Positions 58,406 through 64,000 of a stretch of 64,000 nucleotides of DNA are shown piece after piece (within the stretch, counting starts at the first letter, position 1; each line of letters starts with the position of its first letter). The stretch is from Aspergillus flavus (lineage: Eukaryota; Ascomycota; Eurotiomycetes; Eurotiales; Aspergillaceae), in NCBI RefSeq assembly GCF_009017415.1, contig NC_092409.1, positions 4,774,001 to 4,838,000 on the forward strand. The letters are read 5' to 3'. Below the pieces are notes generated by a model. The model worked only from the letters and a program-made list of their open reading frames with translations, was not told where the DNA came from and did no database searches. The position numbers were made by a program, and so were the translations under genes.

Positions 58406-60741
58406 TCATACACGCATAATAGTCATCGAAGGCTCACTTGCCGTCTGACTCTGCGAGGTACTACCCGAAGTCGAACACCAAGTCGTCATCGTAGCAGTTA
58501 CCACTGTAGTATCATCTGGTTCACTCGTATTCACTGTAGATGTAGTGGAACATTGTGTCGTAATAGTCGTAGTCACCGTTATTGTCGAGGAAGCCTCAGG
58601 TGGTGGAGGCCCCGTTACGGTCCCGTGGCCGCCAGTTGGCCGAGAACTACTTTCTACTGGGCCTTTCGTGGACGGGGTAATTGGCGTGGAGCTGTTGGTG
58701 AAAGGAGGAGGAGGTAGAGTTGACTCTCCCGAGCCTGATGAAGACGAGTTCCCACCCTGAGTCGGGGCTGTTGTGGTAGTCATGAACGTGGGATTAGTCG
58801 GCACGGTTGTTGGGGGTGGAGATAGAGTCACAACTCTCGTTGTGGTTACTGTTGCCGTGGCGCAGGTGGATGAGGAGGGGTCCTCGCATTTAGTAACGAG
58901 CGTTGTGGTGGTTAGGGTCTTGTGCCAGGAGGTCCTCGTTGGCGGGTATAGTGTTATGTTGGACGAGGTTGTGGTATTTGTGCTAATTGGTGCGCATCCG
59001 GGGATGGGTGGTTTGGGTCGTATGTGGACGCAAACTTCGTAGTCCACGGGTAGGACCCTGCAGTCGTGTTCGCCCACGCGCACGTCGGGGTTCCATGCCA
59101 GGAAGTCGTCGACTGTGATACCGTTCTTTCGGGCGACGTCGTAGCAGTCGTCCTCACTAGAACAAACCAGCCTTGTTAGAATCTAATTGTGGGTATTGGG
59201 GTGATGCTGGATTACTGACTCGGATACGTGCCACCATTGGGTGCAGTTCTTGATCACATTTGGCTGGCGTGGGACGCTTGTTGGGAAAGCTGGGACAGGC
59301 GCCGTGCGTGTGGAAGGAGTACCAGGCACGGCGACACAGTACCAATTCCCATTCTATCAGGGACATTGAAGGTTAGTTGGCGCTATAATTTATTTCAATT
59401 TCAGGAAAGGGTATTCTTACGATAAGCCCTGTACATTTCTGGCCCACAGCAGGATTCCACGCCTTGAAGTCCTCCTCCGAGAATGTACCAAAAGAGAGTA
59501 CAATATCGGAGCACGTCTCGGTCTGATTCCTCCACCACCAAGCCTTGCAGTTGCTGGTGATCCCGGTTTGAATGGGAGCCGGGGTTGTGGTGACGGTGAG
59601 TGGCATGGGCACGAACCCGCTGGGAAGGAGACAGTAATAGTAGTTAGGCAGTAGGCCCTTGCAGTCTGGACCAAGAGCCGGATTCCATTCATGAAGAAGC
59701 TTCTCCGGCATGTTATATTGTGATAAGATCTTGGAGCAGGAGTCTCCCTGGATAGCTACACGTTAGCAGGACAGAGTTGATAAGCGAGGTGGATAGTTCG
59801 AGTTGCTTACAGCGGTAGCATGATAGTATACTTGACATTTGCTGGGCATCCCTGACTGTGTTGGCGAAGGTGGGAGCTCAATGTCAGTGGTATTAGGGCA
59901 AACTGGAGGCGGCGACGTGTAAGGCGTAGGGTCCGGAATGACCACCGGGGTTGAACCAGTTGGATAGGTGATGCTGTAGCCAGCCGGCCTGACCATGACA
60001 CATAAATAGTAACCCACGAGAGGGGCGTCGCAATCTTCCTGGAGGCCCGGATTCCACTCCAGTCTGTATATGATATTAGCTGCCCAACCTGTTCTAATGG
60101 CTTTGAGAGATTGGATTGACTCACAGATCTTCCTTCGACATCCACGAGCTGTAGAGGCTTGTAATGATGTCACAAGTATCACCGATCATGACCTCATGCC
60201 ATTTGGTGCACGATGTGGGCTGGCCTGGCTGGGTTTTGGTAGGGGGCCATGCTGTCTCTGACGGAGGCGGAGGCGGAGTCCAGGTGGTAGTGGGATGATT
60301 AAACGTGTAGGTGGCCTTGCCTGTTGAGGTCCCATTGTCGCCTGGGGTAGAGATGATAGGCGTAGTCTTTGTGGTCTGTATAGACGTAGTCGTCGTGGAG
60401 CTGCCATCTGCGGTTGGGACCGTTGGAGTCGGTGTCTCGGTGGTGATAGCTGGCCCGACTCCAACGCAGTACGATGTATCTACCCAAAAATTCTTTTTAC
60501 AGTCCTTAGAAACCGAGGGATTCCAACGAAAGAAGTCATCGGCGGAAATGCCATAATCACGCTGCACAGTGGAACAGTCGTCGTCCTTCTTCGCAGTGTA
60601 CCATTTGTTGCAGTTGGGAGCGGTTCCTGGCAACGTTGGGTGAGAAGGATGAGCTTCCCAGGTGGTGCTCACAGCATTGGCAGAAGCTGTTATCACGGCG
60701 AGGAGGAGAGAAAGAGTCAGCTGAAAGGGTGCCATGGCCAT
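58406..60741 (-). CDS. Secreted protein with five LysM domains
   Basis: Chitin-oligosaccharide-binding secreted protein, 693 aa. Exons: 60741-60125, 60063-59811, 59747-59421, 59353-59220 and 59156-58406. Signal peptide about 1-23. Five LysM modules follow, each with WNP and four Cys: about 44-95 (Cys44/56/81/92), 178-226, 281-330, 352-407 and 434-490. They are joined by Thr/Pro-rich linkers. The last 200 residues are Ser/Thr/Pro low complexity without a GPI signal. Four introns fall at different points of modules 2-5. Fungal LysM proteins bind chitin, either shielding the wall or masking fragments from host recognition; the many-module form also occurs beside chitinases. It sits next to a secreted protease and a GH18 chitinase, and has a promoter element shared with the protease gene. 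Confidence 0.9.
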
Positions 60742-61124
60742 CAATCTGGAGGGGAAAGAAATGTCTAGGCATAGTCTGGGAGAGAGAGGACTAGAGCTTA
60801 GGCGATATTTATAGAAAGGCATCCTTTGACGGTACATGAATGTTAGTAGTGAATGAGCATATTCACCCTATGGTAGAGAATTTGACAGTATTGATATCTA
60901 TTCACCTTTCCTCCTCACTAACCATGGTTCTTTAAATAGTAGCAAGCATAGGACATTCACACGCGTGGGCTGTATTCAATACTAGCAACGTGAGATGCCT
61001 CCATTGAACCACTACAGAGACTCGCCGTGCATTATCATAACCCCACTATATTGAAGACAACTGTTCAAAATCGATAAGATAGTAAAGGTATTACCCAGTA
61101 CAACAGTCAAGTACCACTCTTGCC
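60742..61124 (-). promoter_or_regulatory. Promoter region of the LysM gene
   Basis: 383 bp between the stop of the protease gene and the LysM start. A 25-nt element at 60928-60952, containing TTTAAATAGT (TATA-like on minus), matches an element upstream of the protease gene at 20 of 25 positions. Confidence 0.55.
60928..60952 (-). promoter_or_regulatory. Shared promoter element, copy 1 (LysM gene)
   Basis: 25 nt with core TTAAATAGT and CATAGG; its near edge is 187 nt upstream of the LysM start. Copy 2 is at 62327-62351, in the same orientation relative to its gene. Confidence 0.5.
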
Positions 61125-62153
61125 TCAGGATCTAATTAAACAGCTCGTGATCTTCTCTTTGAACAAGCCATACCACGGGCTATCTGGATCGTTGTGAAAC
61201 ACCTCCCGGAACTTCCCATATACGGGATGATAGATATGCTGCAACCCCTTCACGTCCAGTTGAGTAGGGATTAGTGGCTCTGGGATCTCCTGAAGTTCGT
61301 GAGTCCGTACTAGAGTAAGCTTCGGAACGTCATGCTCATCCTTTCGTCCAAAAGTGTGTGATGCGTAAATCATTATAGACTCCCAATCAACGTCAGAATC
61401 AAGAGGCCACAAGCGATGTGGCTGTTGCTTTCGCGCCGCCCATGGAAGTATGTCGGCTGCAAGAAAATCGAGGTCAATAGCCCGATCTTGATTGCGACAG
61501 GGGCCGTTCTCGCTCCAGAGTTCCAAAGTATCATCACTGAATTGACGCGCTACCTCATCATAACCCTGGACATTCGCGCAATAGAACTGGACAAGTGAAT
61601 CAGTTCTGGTCTCCCGATAGGCGAACTGCCACAGCAAGGGATTCTGATGTTCATGTATGAGACCCCAGGCATGCCCGATCTCGTGGGTAATCATGAGGGC
61701 TCTGATATATTCTTCATCCTGTCCTTCGAAGTTTAAGTACATGGCGATCCTATCCCAGGGCTCGATGCGGCTCCTTCCAAGACTAGTGAAGAGTGAAGGT
61801 GGGTCATCATCTTGAATTATCAACAAACAATTGTCTGGAGTTGCGTCGCACCGTGCCTTTGTAGTCTCGACGAATCTGTAGGTCTCTGGCAAGCCTGCAG
61901 CGAGCCAGAGTGACCATGCGGCCTTTACATCATATTCCACGTTCTCTTTCGTTTCAGGGCTGTTGAAGGCATAGCGGATGGTCTGATCTTCCCAGGTGCG
62001 GTATTCCGGAGACGGATCCATGTGTATCCATTCAGATGCGACAGTTGTAGCGCCTGTCTCCCAGGCTGAGTGACCGGCGTTGCTAAGAGATGCAAAGAAC
62101 AACGATAGAAGAAACAAGAGATTCAAGACGAATCCAGTAGCCATGATTCCCAT
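61125..62153 (-). CDS. Secreted astacin-like zinc metalloprotease
   Basis: 342 aa, single exon. A signal peptide (MGIMATGFVLNLLFLLSLFF..., cleavage near residue 26) precedes a metzincin catalytic domain. The zinc-binding motif is HEIGHAWGLIHEH (His157, Glu158, His161, Gly164, His167, then Glu168 as in astacins). The Met-turn is SIMIY (259-263), near the astacin form. WEDQTIRYAFNS and VKAAWSLWLAAG match the start of the domain. No clear propeptide or C-terminal binding domain is visible. Cys102/109 and Cys192/219 may form disulfides (inference). Secreted fungal zinc proteases can degrade host or competitor proteins; here the natural partners are the LysM protein and the divergent chitinase. 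Confidence 0.9.
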   Translation of the reverse strand: MGIMATGFVLNLLFLLSLFFASLSNAGHSAWETGATTVASEWIHMDPSPEYRTWEDQTIRYAFNSPETKENVEYDVKAAWSLWLAAGLPETYRFVETTKARCDATPDNCLLIIQDDDPPSLFTSLGRSRIEPWDRIAMYLNFEGQDEEYIRALMITHEIGHAWGLIHEHQNPLLWQFAYRETRTDSLVQFYCANVQGYDEVARQFSDDTLELWSENGPCRNQDRAIDLDFLAADILPWAARKQQPHRLWPLDSDVDWESIMIYASHTFGRKDEHDVPKLTLVRTHELQEIPEPLIPTQLDVKGLQHIYHPVYGKFREVFHNDPDSPWYGLFKEKITSCLIRS

Positions 62154-62582
62154 AGAGAGCTGTCACATAGTGTTAATACATACCGAGAACATGGGGGGGA
62201 AGTGGACAGCTTACCCAACGCAAGGAATAGTTATGGGTCATTTGTCTAATACAGAACAGCAGCAAGCAGCTTCGTTGGAGAAAGGTTCAGCATGAGGTTT
62301 AGAGGCAAAGAAGGAAGACAGCAGTATTCCTTAAATAGTGACCAACATAGGTAGTTGCCACCAGTGCAGGGACAAAGTGAATGCCCGTATTTTCAGAGAG
62401 TGAATAAGATAGCTGGAAGGGAATGCATGTCAGAGCCATCCAAGAAGTGGTCATGATTGTACTAAGCGGAGTATTTAAACAGTTCCAACCCTCCCTCACT
62501 GAGACACCGCTTGATTGATACCAGGAGGTTCTTGATTTTACTCAACGGAACCCTTAAATTAGGTCTTTTCCCTTCTGTCGAC
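62154..62582. promoter_or_regulatory. Divergent promoter between protease and chitinase
   Basis: 429 bp between the two start codons. Towards the protease lies the 25-nt shared element (62327-62351, TATA-like TATTTAA on minus). Towards the chitinase lies TATTTAAA at 62472-62479, about 104 bp before its ATG. The layout allows joint regulation. Confidence 0.6.
62327..62351 (-). promoter_or_regulatory. Shared promoter element, copy 2 (protease gene)
   Basis: 25 nt; its near edge is 174 nt upstream of the protease start. It matches copy 1 (60928-60952) at 20 of 25 bases, including TTAAATAGT and CATAGG. Confidence 0.5.
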
Positions 62583-64000
62583 ATGCTAGCCAACAGATCA
62601 GCTACCGGTCTTTTATTCTTATTCCTTTGCCAGATCGTGGTAGAGACGTTGGCGTCCCATTTCTCAAGCCTACAGTTCCTGCCTCTCCCAAACGACGATA
62701 CGACTTGTTCTAAGTCAAAGCCTTGCCGACTGGGTTGCTGTGGGCCAATGTGAGAGTCATAATATTGTTATGTTTAGAAATCATATCAAGCGCTGATCAA
62801 TACTCCCAGAGACTCGACTGGTACAGGCTCCTGTGGCTTTGGACCTGAGTTTTGTGGATCAAAGTGTACCTCTAATTGCGATCGAAAGAGTGAATGCGAT
62901 GCAGGCTGGGGCAAAGAATGGTCGAACATGTCTACTTGCCCCTTGAAAGTGTGCTGTAGTAAACATGGGTTCTGTGGTGAGAACTCTTGTTCCCTGGATC
63001 GTATCCGCTGTGGCTAAGGGAAGACTTCAGGAACCACGCAAGAGTTTTGCGGTGACAAACAGGTACTATCTCCCGAATGCAATGGGCAAAGCTCGAAGGC
63101 CAAGACGATTGGATACTACGAAGCATGGAACCCCGAGAGAAGAACTTGTGGACGTAAGTACTTGCTACACCTAGCTCCATATATTTTACTGATCTGGCCC
63201 GATTGCCGCTCCAGAGGTGGAACCTAAGGATATCCCTCTAGGAATATACTCCCACTTGAACTTTGCTTTTGCTCTGATTGACCCCAAGACTTTCCGAATT
63301 GCTCCCATGACAGATGCAACTGCGAAGCGCTACAAATCCCTCACATCGCTGAAGAGTCGTCAGAATGGTCTTCAGGTATATATTGCGATTGGAGGCTGGG
63401 ACTTCAACGATCCGGGTCCCACGAGGACTACCTTCTCGGACCTTGCTGGCTCACAGTCTGCACAAGATACTTTCTTTGAGTCACTGGTCAGTTTCATGCT
63501 TCATAATGATTTCGACGGGGTTGATCTCGACTGGGAATATCCTACCGCAGACGATCGAGGCGGCAGACCAGAGGATTTTGCCAACTATGTCACTCTAGTG
63601 AAACGACTAAGGGAGCGGCTGGATCAATTGCCGCGGCACTTTGGGCTCACCATAACCTTGGTAGGTTTTTTTTTTTTTTTTCTTTTTGCTTGTATCAAGT
63701 GCTTGAACGCGTAATGGCTAACCTCTGGTCCGATACAGCCGGCTAGCTATTGGTATCTTCAAGGATTTGATATTGTGAACTTGGAGCCATACGTCGATTG
63801 GTTTAACGTCATGACCTATGATATACGTGAGTGGTCCTAGCTTTGGGGATATCCTTACAGCATTATTCTCGAACCACGATGCTAAACTTGCTCTTTTCTT
63901 TTAGATGGACTTTGGGACGCACATGGCAAGGAGGTTGGACCGCATGCGTTGGCCCATACCAATCTGACAGAGATTAACATGGGCCTTGAACTTCTCTGGC
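62583..64000 (+). CDS. GH18 chitinase with two hevein-type chitin-binding domains, 3' end beyond the right edge
   Basis: Secreted endo-acting chitinase of the large fungal subgroup C type. Exons seen: 62583-62749, 62810-62976, 63031-63153, 63215-63660, 63739-63826 and 63905 to the edge. A signal peptide (ATGLLFLFLCQIVVETLA) is followed by two Cys-rich chitin-binding type 1 domains: about 42-81 (CRLGCCGPIDS..CGFGPEFCG) and about 88-122 (CPLKVCCSKHGFCGTTQEFCG). The GH18 barrel starts at KTIGYYEAWNPERRTC. It contains YIAIGGWDF and the catalytic DGVDLDWEYP (Asp253, 256, 258 and acid/base Glu260), then DWFNVMTYDIHGLWDAHG. All catalytic residues are intact. No LysM domain lies within the visible part, although many subgroup C relatives have one; a separate LysM protein is encoded nearby. 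A T run sits at the 5' end of the intron at 63661-63738. Confidence 0.94.

Noticed and set aside
1..64000. CRISPR array, transposase, integrase, reverse transcriptase or 5S rRNA
   Set aside because: No regular short repeats, no DDE/RT motifs and no 5S-like sequence were seen by eye on either strand.

Overview
The window looks like nuclear DNA of a filamentous ascomycete, most likely a eurotiomycete such as Aspergillus or a close relative. Genes lie on both strands at about one per 2.5-3 kb. They carry many 50-80 bp introns with GTRNGT donors and CTAAY/CTRAY branch sites. Protein families are fungal: Zn2Cys6 regulators, LicD, RTC4, MTC1, Kre9/Knh1-type GPI proteins, LysM proteins and GH18 chitinases. 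Species cannot be fixed from the sequence alone. Gene models were spliced by hand; all complete models give intact reading frames.

Left part (1-24 kb): a Zn2Cys6 regulator cut by the left edge (-); a secreted LicD-family protein (-); tRNA-Asn(GTT) (-); a ZNF207/BuGZ-like zinc-finger protein (+); TMEM14 (-); a DHA1 MFS transporter (-); a membrane-anchored M28/glutamate-carboxypeptidase-II-like protein (-); RTC4 (-); a large DUF726/TMCO4-type membrane hydrolase (-); and a small three-exon gene of unknown function (-).

Middle (24-55 kb): a Zn2Cys6 regulator (-); a 744-aa RG-rich protein of unknown function (-) behind a long pyrimidine-rich leader; a CMD/AhpD-like protein (-); MTC1 (+); a SurE-type phosphatase (-); a second-type Zn2Cys6 regulator with a central zinc cluster (+); a DUF2462 protein (-); a GPI-anchored Ser/Thr-rich wall protein (-); an aldehyde dehydrogenase of the salicylaldehyde/vanillin type (-); and a globin-sensor (protoglobin-fold) protein (-). 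These are mostly housekeeping or single-gene functions with no evident shared pathway.

Right part (55-64 kb): after a 3.8 kb gene-poor stretch comes a block of three secreted proteins. They are a five-LysM protein (-), an astacin-like zinc metalloprotease (-) and a GH18 chitinase with two hevein-type chitin-binding domains (+, cut by the right edge). The protease and chitinase share a 429 bp divergent promoter. The LysM and protease genes share a 25-bp promoter element (20/25 identical) at nearly the same distance from their starts. The block looks like a co-regulated extracellular chitin-targeting module and is the most interesting locus here.

No transposon, CRISPR array, rRNA gene or clear integration site was seen.
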